Assembly: GCA_016946835.1 (NCBI GenBank)
Contig: JACVTC010000032.1
Coordinates: 832,501-896,500 of the forward strand
DNA from: Neocallimastix lanati (nom. inval.)
Lineage: Eukaryota > Neocallimastigomycota > Neocallimastigomycetes > Neocallimastigales > Neocallimastigaceae
Direction: 5' to 3'
Length of the DNA: 64,000 nt
Shown here: piece by piece, positions 53,351 to 62,578 of the stretch
How the letters are laid out: the number at the start of each line of letters is the position of its first letter
How positions within the stretch are numbered: the stretch's first letter is position 1
The notes under the pieces: model-generated
The model's input: the letters and a program-made list of their open reading frames with translations, nothing else
Told to the model about the DNA's origin: nothing
The model's database searches: none
Position numbers and translations under genes: made by a program

Positions 53351-54307
53351 TCAAGCTTCTCTGTAAGCAGAGTTAAACTTTACTAAATTTTTAAAGTGAA
53401 CATTCCTATCGAGTTGCTTTCCAGTCTTCTGATCGATTAGGGTTGCCGTGTTGAATTGAATTTTTAAAATTTTAAATGGTCCATTGTAATATGGTTCTAG
53501 CTTAGTGCGGCTAAAGTTTCTAACAAGAACAAGATCACCAGCCTTTAATTCTTTTCCTTTTTTCATACTTATTTGTTCTTCTCGTCTTGTTGCCCAATAC
53601 TTGTTATCATTCTTCACATTTTCGCATGCTTCTCTAGTCCATTGATAATGACGAACAAATTTTTCCATTAAAATTTCATCATATGATTTACCTGCATTTT
53701 CAATTGTTCTTATAGCTATATCATAAGGCTGTTGGTCTTCTCTTCCATATACTAATTCAAAACTAGAATGTCCAGTAGCTGTATTTTTGGTAGTTCGAAG
53801 TGCCCATAAAGCAGAAGGTAAAACTTCATCCCAATTTTGATTTTTCCTTCCTAATAAACGAAGTAATTTTCCAATTTCTTTGTTTCGATTTTCAGTAAGA
53901 AAATTTGATTCAGGGTGGTAAGTAGCTACAAATTTAACATATACATCATAAAGATCAAGAAAGATTTTAGTCATATCAGAAGTGAATTGGACTCCATTAT
54001 CAGTAGTAATAACTTGAGATATACCATGTCTTGCAAAAACGTTTATTAAAAATTTAATTATATCAGAGGAAGTTATGTTTTCAGTGGGTTCGGCTTCAAC
54101 CCATTTGGTAAAGTAATCAACAGTTACTATAATATATTGATTATTATTTCTTGTTTTTGGTAACGGTCCTATAATATCTAATCCTAAATGCACAAAGGGA
54201 CCTTCTACTTTAGTTGGATGGTTTTCGGTTGGTTCTGGATATGGTTGAGGACGATTTAACTGGCATTTTTCACAATTACTAACAATTCTTTTGATATCTT
54301 TAATCAT
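53351..54307 (-). CDS. Gypsy integrase (copy 2)
   Basis: 318 codons. The zinc-binding Cys pair NCEKCQLNRPQ starts it; the His pair (HNIGHEGYYKTYQRL) lies in the upstream frame, so the finger is split by the stop at about 54311. The catalytic triad is GLDIIGPL, TTDNGVQFTSDM and the Glu of NFLTENRNKEIGKLLR (the usual YHPQTxGxxE has become YHPESNFLTE). The C-terminal GPFKILKIQFNTATLIDQ is the GPY/F module. No chromodomain follows; the frame ends with YREA 18 bp from the LTR. The stop before this frame replaces the Trp codon kept in copy 1 (YYWNNMV) by TGA, so the original Pol ran straight through. Confidence 0.92.
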   Translation of the reverse strand: MIKDIKRIVSNCEKCQLNRPQPYPEPTENHPTKVEGPFVHLGLDIIGPLPKTRNNNQYIIVTVDYFTKWVEAEPTENITSSDIIKFLINVFARHGISQVITTDNGVQFTSDMTKIFLDLYDVYVKFVATYHPESNFLTENRNKEIGKLLRLLGRKNQNWDEVLPSALWALRTTKNTATGHSSFELVYGREDQQPYDIAIRTIENAGKSYDEILMEKFVRHYQWTREACENVKNDNKYWATRREEQISMKKGKELKAGDLVLVRNFSRTKLEPYYNGPFKILKIQFNTATLIDQKTGKQLDRNVHFKNLVKFNSAYREA

Positions 54308-54313
54308 ATGATT

Positions 54314-55174
54314 TCAATAAAAGTTTTTCTTAAGTCTTTGATATGTTTTGTAATATCCTTCGTGGCCAATATTATGAGCTTCTAAAATTAATTTAAATTT
54401 TTCATTTTCATCCGTTATTAATTTTCTATAATTTCCATTGTCGATAAAGTAATCTTCACCATCAATAACAGTAAACTTTTCATTAATAAATTCCTTTATA
54501 ACTTTAGATAATAATTCTTCATTATTTCCATTAGTAATTTTTGTTAATAATATCTTTCTCTCTTCCTTACTTTTCATTCTTGAAAGAGCATCAGCTAACA
54601 CATTCTTTTTGCCTGATTCATATTTTATATTAATTCCAAGCATACTAGCGGTTAGACACCATCTTGTTTGCCTTGCATTCAAAGGTTCTTTATTCTTAAA
54701 TAAACCAACTAATGGTTTATGATCTGTGTAAATAGTTGTAGGTAATGGATTTCCTTCAATATAAGATTTAAATTTAGTCATACAGTAAAACAAAGAGGTT
54801 CCTTCCAAATCGGTAATACCATAATTCTTTTCAGCTTTCTTTAAACTTCTACTTATAAAGTGTATTCGATGCTCCTTACCGATTTCTTCTTCTTTTTGTA
54901 AAAGAACTCCACCAATTCCATTATATGAAGCATCAGTTCTAATGATAAAAGGTTTGTCAAATAACGGAAATTTTAGAATAGGTGCATTGATTAATTTTTC
55001 TTTTAGGAGTTCAAAGCTTTCTTGTTGTTCTTTATTCCATTCATATTTAGTATTCTTTTTCAATAATTTACATAAAGGTGAGGTAATTTGAGCATATTTA
55101 GGAATAAAGTCACGATAATATCCTATTGCTCCTAGAAATGATCTTAATTCATGAATTGATGAAGGGGCTTCCAC
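54314..55174 (-). CDS. Gypsy RT end and RNase H (copy 2)
   Basis: 286 codons. It begins inside the RT connection (APSSIHELRSFLGAIGYYRDF), continues with the RNase H domain (FIIRTDASYNGIGGVLLQKE, KNYGITDLEG, YTDHKPLVGLF, ADALSRM) and ends in the integrase zinc finger at KKNFY, stop. The upstream RT frame is joined to it by a one-base deletion at about 55167 (GTGGAAGCCCC against expected GTGGAAGGCCCC-like text in copy 1). It is not a separate gene. Confidence 0.92.
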   Translation of the reverse strand: MEAPSSIHELRSFLGAIGYYRDFIPKYAQITSPLCKLLKKNTKYEWNKEQQESFELLKEKLINAPILKFPLFDKPFIIRTDASYNGIGGVLLQKEEEIGKEHRIHFISRSLKKAEKNYGITDLEGTSLFYCMTKFKSYIEGNPLPTTIYTDHKPLVGLFKNKEPLNARQTRWCLTASMLGINIKYESGKKNVLADALSRMKSKEERKILLTKITNGNNEELLSKVIKEFINEKFTVIDGEDYFIDNGNYRKLITDENEKFKLILEAHNIGHEGYYKTYQRLKKNFY

Positions 55175-56472
55175 TTCTTAATAGCTGTTATTTTACTTTC
55201 CATGGGACTTAATCCTTTAGTAGTAAGTTTGTGACCTAATACATCAACTTCAGTTTGAAGAAAATGGCACTTTTCAATATTAATTTTTAACATGTTTTCT
55301 TTAAATACTTCTAATACTTGTTTAATATGAATTAAATGTTCTTCGATACTTTTTGAATAGATCAAAACATCATCAATAAATACATAAACAAATTCACCAA
55401 TAAAAGGGAATAAAATTTTATTCATTTCTCTTTGGAAGGTTGAGGGAGCTCCAGTAAGTCCTAAAGGCATAACCTTAAATTGATAATTTCCAAACTTAGT
55501 AGTGAAAGTGATTACTTCAACGCTTTCTTCATCCATTAAGATTTGGTGAAAACCAGAAAATAAATCAAGAGTTGTAAATATTTTAGCTCCTCCGAGACTA
55601 TCAAAAATTTCATCTATATATGGAACTGAATAAGAATCTTTTTCTGTCATATCATTGACTTTTCGGTAGTCAATGCACAAGCGCCATTTTCCATTGTGTT
55701 TTAGAATAAGTACTACTGGAGATGACCATTCTGAACAGGATGGTTCTATCAATCCTTTCTTAATAAGCTTTGTAAGTTCTTCTTTTAAGATATCTGATTT
55801 TAATTTAGTTAACCTATAACTTCTTAATTTTACTGGCTTTGCATTAGCTTTTAAACGGATCTTATGTGGTGAAAGTTTAGAAGGAGTTAGTTCTTCTGTT
55901 GAAGTGGCAACTATGTCAATCATTTCTTTGAGAATTTTAATAATTTGTTCTTTATAATCTTTATTTAAGGTACTTAAAAATTCATCACTTTCAATAAATT
56001 CCATTGGAGTTAATTCCTTTATAATTTCCTTTTCATTATTCGTTTCTTTAACTTTTCTAATAGTGCAAATTATACTTTCTTCATCATAATATTGATTATT
56101 TATTTTAGCTATTTCTTCGTATTCACTTTCTGACAAAAGTTTACATAAACTGTTTAAAGTCGGATGAATAAATAAACAATGATCGATTTGAGTTTTAAAG
56201 TTTAATAACATATCATAAAAAGAGTCTTCTTTCTCAATAATTCTAAAGTCCGCATTAAATTCATAATTATTAATTTTTACTGGTAATCGAACAATAATTC
56301 CTTCCGAGTATTCTTCATCTCGTGTTGCTAGTTGGATTCTTCCACGACTTTTTCCAACTGTTTCATATTCACCAGGTAATTTATCAAAATACTGCTTAGT
56401 AACGATGCTTAGGTTACTACAAGAATCAATTAAAAGTTTTCCTAGTACTCCGTCAACACTTGCATCAACCAT
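55144..56472 (-). CDS. Gypsy protease and reverse transcriptase (copy 2)
   Basis: 442 codons. The protease active site reads LLIDSCSNLSIV: Asp is present but the usual D-[ST]-G is D-S-C, also in copy 1. RT motifs are SSPVVLILKHNGKWRLCIDYRKVN, FTTLDLFSGFHQILMD, VMPLGLTGAPSTFQREM and the catalytic FIDD in YVFIDDVLIYS (about 55366-55380). The start shown is only the first ATG after a stop; the true reading continues from the upstream linker through a single TAA at about 56494-56496. The end is a frameshift (see RNase H entry). Confidence 0.92.
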   Translation of the reverse strand: MVDASVDGVLGKLLIDSCSNLSIVTKQYFDKLPGEYETVGKSRGRIQLATRDEEYSEGIIVRLPVKINNYEFNADFRIIEKEDSFYDMLLNFKTQIDHCLFIHPTLNSLCKLLSESEYEEIAKINNQYYDEESIICTIRKVKETNNEKEIIKELTPMEFIESDEFLSTLNKDYKEQIIKILKEMIDIVATSTEELTPSKLSPHKIRLKANAKPVKLRSYRLTKLKSDILKEELTKLIKKGLIEPSCSEWSSPVVLILKHNGKWRLCIDYRKVNDMTEKDSYSVPYIDEIFDSLGGAKIFTTLDLFSGFHQILMDEESVEVITFTTKFGNYQFKVMPLGLTGAPSTFQREMNKILFPFIGEFVYVFIDDVLIYSKSIEEHLIHIKQVLEVFKENMLKINIEKCHFLQTEVDVLGHKLTTKGLSPMESKITAIKKWKPLHQFMN

Positions 56473-56493
56473 TGCTAAGTCTTCTTCGGCTAC

Positions 56494-57350
56494 TTAATTA
56501 CTTTTACTTATGTAGCTATGATCATAGTTATTTACTAATAAAGTTCGTGCTATTACATTGTCTACAGTTCCAATTATTTTAGATTTTTCTAACTTTAAAC
56601 CTTGAGTTAATTGTGAACGAATTTTCGGACATGCATTCAAGAGTTGACCTATCGTAATACTGGATTTAAGATTATTTAAATCATCCATTATATTGTAAGG
56701 TTCTTTATTATTCATCATTTTGATATTCCTCTTTACTAACTGAGTATTTCCATTATTAGTTTCTTTAGTTTTTGTTGAAATTAATTTTTCCAAAGTATTA
56801 GTTTTATTTTGTTGATTATCTTTATTCATTTCTAGATCTTCTATTTCATTATCGATTACAAGTATATCTTCAGATTCAACTTTTTCCTTTCCTTTTGATG
56901 AATAATTGTTGTTTTCTTCTTTACTTTCTCTTACTCTTGTTATATTTCTTAATTCTTTTTCTTTTTGTTTTTCTTTGTTAATATTTGGTTTAGTTAAAAT
57001 TGAAGGAAATATTTGATTTTTATAAACTTTATTTGGTTTATTATGTAGCTCATTTTCTTTCTTCTTTCTTAAAGCAGGAGTTGCGAAAGGACGTGGATTA
57101 TCTTTTAAACTTTTATGTACTTTCTTGGAATTATTTTCTTCTTTTTCGCTGTTATTATCATTCATTTTTCTTTTTATAGCATTTATATTGATATCATCCT
57201 CACTTTCAGTTGTGTCACTAAAATCAGATTCTTCAGATTCTTAATTAAAGGAATTATTATCAATTGGAGTATTCTTGGTAAAAGTATTATTTTGTAAATT
57301 ATTTAATGAAGCTATTTTTTTGTCATTGGGAGTGCTTCTGCTCCCATTTA
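56494..57350 (-). CDS. Gypsy Pol N-terminal linker (copy 2), entered by -1 frameshift
   Basis: From the slippery site the -1 frame reads LLNGSRSTPNDKKIASLNN, is interrupted by a TAA at 57241-57243, then continues from about 57165 as a 223-codon Lys/Glu/Asn-rich stretch (PRFATPALRKKKENELHNK; ITIGQLLNACPKIRSQLTQG; GTVDNVIARTLLVNNYDHSY) and stops at 56494. It matches the linker of copy 1 (PKPIVTPGLRKQKEI; FGQLLDVVPKIWCQVSQGLK), so it is a conserved Pol segment before the protease. No catalytic motif. The stops are probably decay. Confidence 0.8.
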
Positions 57351-57360
57351 GAAGTTTAAA
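57308..57360 (-). promoter_or_regulatory. -1 ribosomal frameshift signal: TTTAAAC plus H-type pseudoknot (copy 2)
   Basis: On the minus strand gag reads TCT TTA AAC TTC TAA, placing T TTA AAC (57360-57354) in slipping phase. After an 8-nt spacer, GGGAGC (57345-57340) pairs with ACTCCC (57333-57328, last pair C-A), and the loop GAAGC (57338-57334) can pair with GCTTC (57312-57308). Slipping gives LLNGSRSTPNDKKIAS, the pol frame. The spacer and the coding flanks differ from copy 1, while the heptamer and stems are kept. Confidence 0.82.
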
Positions 57361-58253
57361 GACTTTTTGGAATATATTTCTTTTTTATTTTTTTCCATAA
57401 TCTTATTTAATTGAGGGCAATAGTATGAGTAATGACCTTCTTCCTTACAGAAGAAGCAAGTTTTAACAGATAAATTTCTCATTTTCTGGGTTGATTCTTC
57501 TATAATATCTTGAGGTTTCGGTTTATTATTTGTTTGACTTGTTTGGAAATTTTCGTTTCTTCTTTTAGGATAAAGTCTTGAAGTAGTACTGTTTTGATTA
57601 TTTTGATTATGTTGGGAATTATTAATATTATAGGTATTATTGTTCCTTACAGAAAGTCTATCTACTTTCTCGGCAATTTTGAAAGCTTTATCCATACTTA
57701 TATCATCTTTAAGGGATAATTTCTTCCAGGCTTCATAATTATTTTGAATAGAATCAATATAATCTAGTACACCAATGCGCTTTCTTCTCTTTTTATCAAG
57801 TTTAGTGTACAAAGTTCTATATCTTACATTAAAGTCTTTAATCTTTTCGTTTCTTTTAATTCGCATTGCATGAAGTTCTTTAAGAAGTAAATTTTGGTCT
57901 TCTTTAATACCGTAAAAATTTTCAAGACTTGAAATAATTTTTCCAAGAGAAGGAAATTTAATATCATCATCAACATTTTCTTCTTCATCATCTTCTTCTT
58001 CTTCATCTGATGAATCATCACTTTCATCATCACTATCTTCTCCCAAATCTTCAATAACACGTTGTACTTCACCAGAGCTGCTAAGTAAACAAGCATTAAA
58101 TATTGTTTCTGGATCTGTAATACCTTGTATCTTGATCCAAAGTTTTAATTCAGTAGCCCAGGACTTAATATCTAAATTGTCCTTGCTAAGTTTCACAATA
58201 TCTCTTAATTCTTTTTTCAATTCTTTAAAGCTCAAAGTTGTTTCCTTGGACAT
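57348..58253 (-). CDS. Gypsy Gag (copy 2)
   Basis: Intact. I start at ATG 58253 (MSKETTLSFKELKKELRDI) because copy 1 begins at the equivalent place; an in-frame ATG 22 codons upstream would add a hydrophobic leader unlike Gag. About 301 aa: an N-terminal capsid-like part (WATELKLWIKIQGITDPETI), an acidic stretch SDDESDDSSDEEEEDDEEEN, then KIKDFNVRYRTLYTKLDKKR, and a CCHC zinc knuckle CFFCKEEGHYSYYCPQ near the C-terminus for RNA packaging. It ends KSLNF, stop, directly over the frameshift heptamer. Confidence 0.93.
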   Translation of the reverse strand: MSKETTLSFKELKKELRDIVKLSKDNLDIKSWATELKLWIKIQGITDPETIFNACLLSSSGEVQRVIEDLGEDSDDESDDSSDEEEEDDEEENVDDDIKFPSLGKIISSLENFYGIKEDQNLLLKELHAMRIKRNEKIKDFNVRYRTLYTKLDKKRRKRIGVLDYIDSIQNNYEAWKKLSLKDDISMDKAFKIAEKVDRLSVRNNNTYNINNSQHNQNNQNSTTSRLYPKRRNENFQTSQTNNKPKPQDIIEESTQKMRNLSVKTCFFCKEEGHYSYYCPQLNKIMEKNKKEIYSKKSLNF

Positions 58254-58429
58254 TTTGTTTAAATATTTCTTGTTGTATATTAATGAGGTGATTAAATAAG
58301 AATAAATTTGGAAATACAACTTTAAAAATATAATTTAATAGGTAATTTAATATCGAATCAATTTTTAAAACAATATATTTTAGTAACTTTTGAAAATAAT
58401 AATTTTATTTGCTTTCTTTAGTAGATATA

Positions 58430-58625
58430 AGCTCGAAATCCTTATCGACAACTTAGTAGAAATTATAAAGCACGAGGTTCTTTTCGACTACTTTATTAAG
58501 AATAATTTTTAAGTTCGAAATCTTTATCGACAACTTAATAGAATAATTTTAAAGTTCGAAATCTTTATCGACAACTTAATAGAATATTTTTCAAGCTCGA
58601 AATCTTTATCGACCACTTGAATTTT
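58430..58625 (-). repeat. Tandem repeat in gypsy leader, about 55-bp unit
   Basis: Four to five copies of a unit with AAGTTCGAAATCTTTATCGA and CAACTTAATAGAATA. The motif TCGAAATCTTTATCGA includes a short inverted pair. Lies between the conserved leader and gag. Confidence 0.85.
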
Positions 58626-58794
58626 GTAATTTAGTATATTTGTAGTAATAAATTTAGAAGCAAAGTTTTATTTATTATTTTCACCTTTCAAAAAGTTTTC
58701 TTTTTAAACGATAAATATTGTACTGTTATAGCTAATAAAATTATTAATTAATTATAATTATTAAATACAAAAAAATAATCTTTATTGTCGTACA

Positions 58795-58950
58795 ATCTGA
58801 TAGTACACACTGTCTGACGTGCAGCTTACCTAATGGTGTCATGCCACGCGTGTGCCACGATTACTATATTCAATATAAAATATAGCAGTTCAGAGCCCAC
58901 TAGCCCAATTACTATGTAGGATAAACTTAATCCGATAATCTATGTACGGA
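58795..58950 (-). promoter_or_regulatory. Conserved structured leader of gypsy copy 2
   Basis: Inverse of 37700-37866 with few changes; see that entry. Includes CACACGCGTGGCATGACACC and an adjacent TATATTGAATATA-type hairpin. Confidence 0.7.
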
Positions 58951-59265
58951 ATAAAAAATAAATTTTAAAAGTATTCAATAATATTTTTATTAACTAATAA
59001 AAATTAGCTAAAAACACAATATTTTCAAAGTAAATTAAGATTCTTTTACAGGAATTATATAACAAATAAAGTATCAGTAATAAAAAAAAATAAAAAAAAT
59101 TTATTTACTTATTTAATTTTTTTTTTTTTTTTTTTATATATATATATATATATCAAACAAGAGCCATAGGTTAATCAAAGGATTAACGACTTACTTGTTT
59201 ATCAATATAAAATAAAAAAAAAAATTAAAAAAAATCTATGTTATTTACTATTATTTCTATTTAAT

Positions 59266-59283
59266 TCCCCGATATCTCCACCA
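59266..59283 (-). promoter_or_regulatory. Gypsy primer-binding site (tRNA 3' end)
   Basis: The minus strand reads TGGTGGAGATATCGGGGA six bases after the 5' LTR end. TGG pairs with CCA of a tRNA, and the rest would pair with an acceptor 3' strand TATCTCC plus discriminator A and part of the T-stem (CCCGA). This is conventional 3'-end priming, unlike the copia elements here. The tRNA species is not identified. Confidence 0.7.
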
Positions 59284-59289
59284 TATAAA

Positions 59290-60109
59290 TGTTAAGGTTT
59301 TAGAGAATTAAATAAAAATAAAGAAACACAAATTTTATTTATTTATTTATTTTATTAATTTATTTTATTAAATTTATTTTTTTTTGATGATATTTAAAAA
59401 TTAGTAGCAAAATTTACAACTATTTATACTTTTTTCAAGACATAAAAGTTGTTCTTGCCACTAAATTACATTTTATTTATTATTTTTTTTTTTTTTTTAT
59501 AAAAACTATTAAATTTAAATTGAGTTTTATAATCAATTATATAAAATTTAATTATAACAATATAAATAAAATACATTTATAATATTAATAAAACATTTTT
59601 TTTTTTTTTTTTTTTTTTTAAAAATATCTAAAATATTACTAATAAGAATTTATTTAATTGGCTATAATTTTTATTACAATCTGTTAAAATATTCAAATAA
59701 AAATAAAAATACTATTCTAATATAAAGGTTTTTAATAAAATAAAATATTTTTCAATATAAAATAAAACATTTCGATATAAAATTTTATAATAAAAGTTAA
59801 AATATAATATATAAATTTTTAATCATCAATATATAAAAATATTATTAATACAAATTTTCATTATTAATATAAAAATAAAAAAATAAGATTTATTATTAAT
59901 ATTGCTAGTATAAGTTTTAAATATATAAAAATATTACTATTAATATAAGATTTAATATAAAAATATAAAGTTTAATATAATTTTTGATTTAATTTTTGAT
60001 CTTTGGATTTAAAAATTTATTAAAGTACAAAAATAATAATGTACACATAATGTATTAGAAATAAATCGTAGATTTAATTAAGAATGCATTATTTAGTACA
60101 TTCTTATCA
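59290..60109 (-). repeat. 5' LTR of gypsy copy 2
   Basis: 820 bp, same ends as the other two LTR copies; directly followed on the plus strand by the SINE target duplication. Confidence 0.92.
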
Positions 60110-60110
60110 C

Positions 60111-60640
60111 AAAAATTTGTCAAACTCCGTGAGATCGGGTCAATGGTTAACGCGTATACCCTGAGATCAATAGTCTGGAGTTCAATTCCACCTTACCACC
60201 CATTATAATCCATTTGACAGCCTAACCCTAAATCGAACAAGTCATCGTCTACACTATGACCGTGCTTCTCAGTTGTACGTATACATTGCCTGAAGCGGGG
60301 TGATTCCTGCGTATTGTAAATCCTCATTAGTTAATGTATCTGCGTGTTAATCACGTGTTAGGATAGATTTCCTAATTTGGAGAAAGGTAATATAGTAAAT
60401 AGATAATAATGTTATAGTGTATGTGGTTGTGGCTTACCGTATCCATCATCTCCAAATCTTGTGGTTCTGTAATCCGTGACTGAGAGCGTCGACGCCGAAA
60501 TGGTATAGCATGGGAGCACTTTGTTGTATCCTGATACACCCGCTATAAAGTTTGTCTGATATTAGTTGTCTGTTGTGGCTGGGATAATATGATCAAGACT
60601 TACAAGGGATAGTCTAAAAAAAAAATAAAAATTTGTCAAA
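60111..60640 (+). mobile_element. tRNA-derived SINE with 14-bp target duplications
   Basis: The body 60125-60626 is flanked by exact copies of AAAAATTTGTCAAA (60111-60124 and 60627-60640). The head carries a Pol III A-box-like TGGTTAACGCG (60144-60154) and B-box AGTTCAATTCC (60179-60189), spaced as in tRNA genes. The body is much GC-richer than the surroundings. It ends GGGATAGTCT followed by an A-rich tail. Duplication length, A tail and internal promoter are SINE hallmarks; mobilisation needs a LINE partner not present here. The anticodon arm does not fold into a normal tRNA. It also contains CTAACCCTAAA at about 60226. Confidence 0.82.
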
Positions 60641-61200
60641 AAATGAACAAAATTTAAATAATAATAATTTCAATAATAATTTTAATAATAATAATTTTTT
60701 ATACGATAAAAATTTTTCAAATAATTTTATTAATTCTAATAACATTAATTTTATTGGCCCAAAAATTCAATACAATGGTAAAAATTTTTCTGATACAATT
60801 CAGAATTTAATCAAATTTTAGAAAATTTTAATCAAAATACAAATACCAATACAATAACCAATAAAAATTTTCCAAACAACAAAAACTTTTCTAATCCAAA
60901 TTATGTACAAAATATTAATAATAAAAAATTTTTATTAATAAAATTTTGATCATTTTTTGAATTAAAATTTTCATTAATTAAAAATTTTTTTTCAGATGAA
61001 GATAAAAATAATAATAATAATAATATTAATAATAATATTAATAATAATATTAATAATAATATTAATAATAATATTAATAATAATATTAATAATGATTCAA
61101 ATAATAATAATATAAATATTTATAGAAATAATAAATAAAAATCCAATTTTACCAATAATAATATCATTAAATACTTCAAACCTAATATTAATAATAATAA
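60641..61200 (+). pseudogene. Asn-rich copia Pol linker
   Basis: Poly-Asn coding text (NNNFNNNFNNNNF; NINNNINNN) broken by stops and frameshifts. It precedes RT motifs and resembles the Asn-rich end of the frame at 49918, so it is likely the inter-domain linker of the copia polyprotein. Confidence 0.5.
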
Positions 61201-61202
61201 TA

Positions 61203-61872
61203 TTGATATTTACAATAATAATAATAATAATCATAATAATATTATTTCTTATATTAATAATTTTAATTACAACAATGATAATTTTAATACTATTGAAACT
61301 GAAAATGAAGAAGTTCCGAAAACCTTTCAAAAAGCTCTCATTTGTGATCATGCCGATTAATGGGATATTGCTATCAAAGAAGAACTCAAAAATTTATATG
61401 ATAATAATACAATGTCTTTTGTTAAAAAACTACCAAGAGAAAAACAACCTATTTCTACAAGTTGGGTTTTTGTAAATAATAAAATTATTAAAAGAAAGGC
61501 CAGACTTGTTGCAAGAGGTTTTGCTCAAAGATACGGCATCGATTATGAACTAACATATAGTTCGATATTAAACGTTGATTGTATAAAATTACTTCTCGCT
61601 TTTGCTGCTCAATTTCAATGGACTGTTTATCAATTAGATTTTAAATCTGCCTATCTAAATGCCGCCTTAGACAAAGAAATTTACACCGAAATTCCTTTAG
61701 GCGATGAAAACTACGGTAAAGGCTATTGGATTCTAAATAAGGCATTGTACGGCCTTAAACAATCAGGCCGCCAGTGGAATAAAACCATTACAAAATTTTT
61801 AACTGAAACCAAATTTCATCAATCCATCTCTGATCCATTTGTTTTCTTCAAAAAGCAAAAGGATGAACTAAC
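61203..61872 (+). pseudogene. Copia reverse transcriptase, first half
   Basis: Reads EVPKTFQKALICDHAD, stop, WDIAIKEELKNLYDNN, then from 61412 STSWVFVNNKIIKRKARLVA, RGFAQRYGIDYELTYSSILN, YQLDFKSAYLNAALDKEIYTE and NKALYGLKQSGRQW. It breaks at KKQKDEL, where the solo LTR begins at 61873. It resumes at 62579 beyond it. Close to, but distinct from, the RT at 16900-17700. Confidence 0.88.
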
Positions 61873-62578
61873 TGTAAAAGGAGACACTAAAATAGATTAC
61901 AATAACAAGAACACAATAAATTTTATTTTATTAAAAAAATTTTTTTATTAAAAATATATTTTATTAATATTTAATATTTATTAATAATTATTTGTTCAAT
62001 AACAATTACATCGAAAAAAAAATGTGAAAAGTATCTTCTATTTATACTTTTCCTAAATACATTGATAATATATTATTTTATTTAAATTATATATATTTTA
62101 ATATAAAACTATCCTAATGAATTTTATTAAATAATAAATTTATAAACTATAGCTAAATTTAGAAAAATATAACTATTAATTAAAATAATTAGAATTAAGT
62201 ATATTTATTATCTATTTATTTTTTTAATATTATAAGTAAAGCCTTTATTTATTTTAGATTTAAAAAAAATGTTAAAAGAGTCATGATTAAATTTTGAAAC
62301 TTAATTTTCACAAAATGAATTATTAATTTATTTTGTTTTAAACTTTAATTAATTCATTTAAATTATTTTAAAACAATAATTTTCTCAGAATTAAATTTTA
62401 TAAAAATTATTACATTAAAAATTTGTCTTGTGGATTAAAGAATATAATTCAAAAATTTAGTTCATATGATTTATTTACTTTGTTTATTATTTTATAAATC
62501 AAAGAATAATTTACATTTTTGAATTACACAAGAAAAATTTTTAATTTAAAATGTGATTGGGATAATCACATCTTTACA
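61873..62578 (-). mobile_element. Solo LTR inserted in the copia RT
   Basis: 706 bp, ends TGTAAAAGG...ATCTTTACA, flanked by an exact 5-bp duplication CTAAC (61868-61872 and 62579-62583). It is the uninterrupted relative, in inverse orientation, of the LTR at 44697-48018. A full element presumably inserted and recombined out. Confidence 0.92.

Larger units (their letters stand above)
52535..60109 (-). mobile_element. Ty3/gypsy retrotransposon (copy 2), minus strand
   Basis: Bounded by direct LTRs 59290-60109 (5' LTR) and 52535-53332 (3' LTR). PBS, leader, gag, frameshift signal, protease, RT, RNase H and integrase follow in that order on the minus strand. Flanking five-base sites (CCAAA left, CAAAA right) are similar but not identical, so a target duplication is not proven. 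Only three stops and one single-base deletion break the frames. Confidence 0.92.

Noticed and set aside
52535-60109. Five-base target duplication for gypsy copy 2
   Set aside because: CCAAA and CAAAA are similar but not equal; not claimed.
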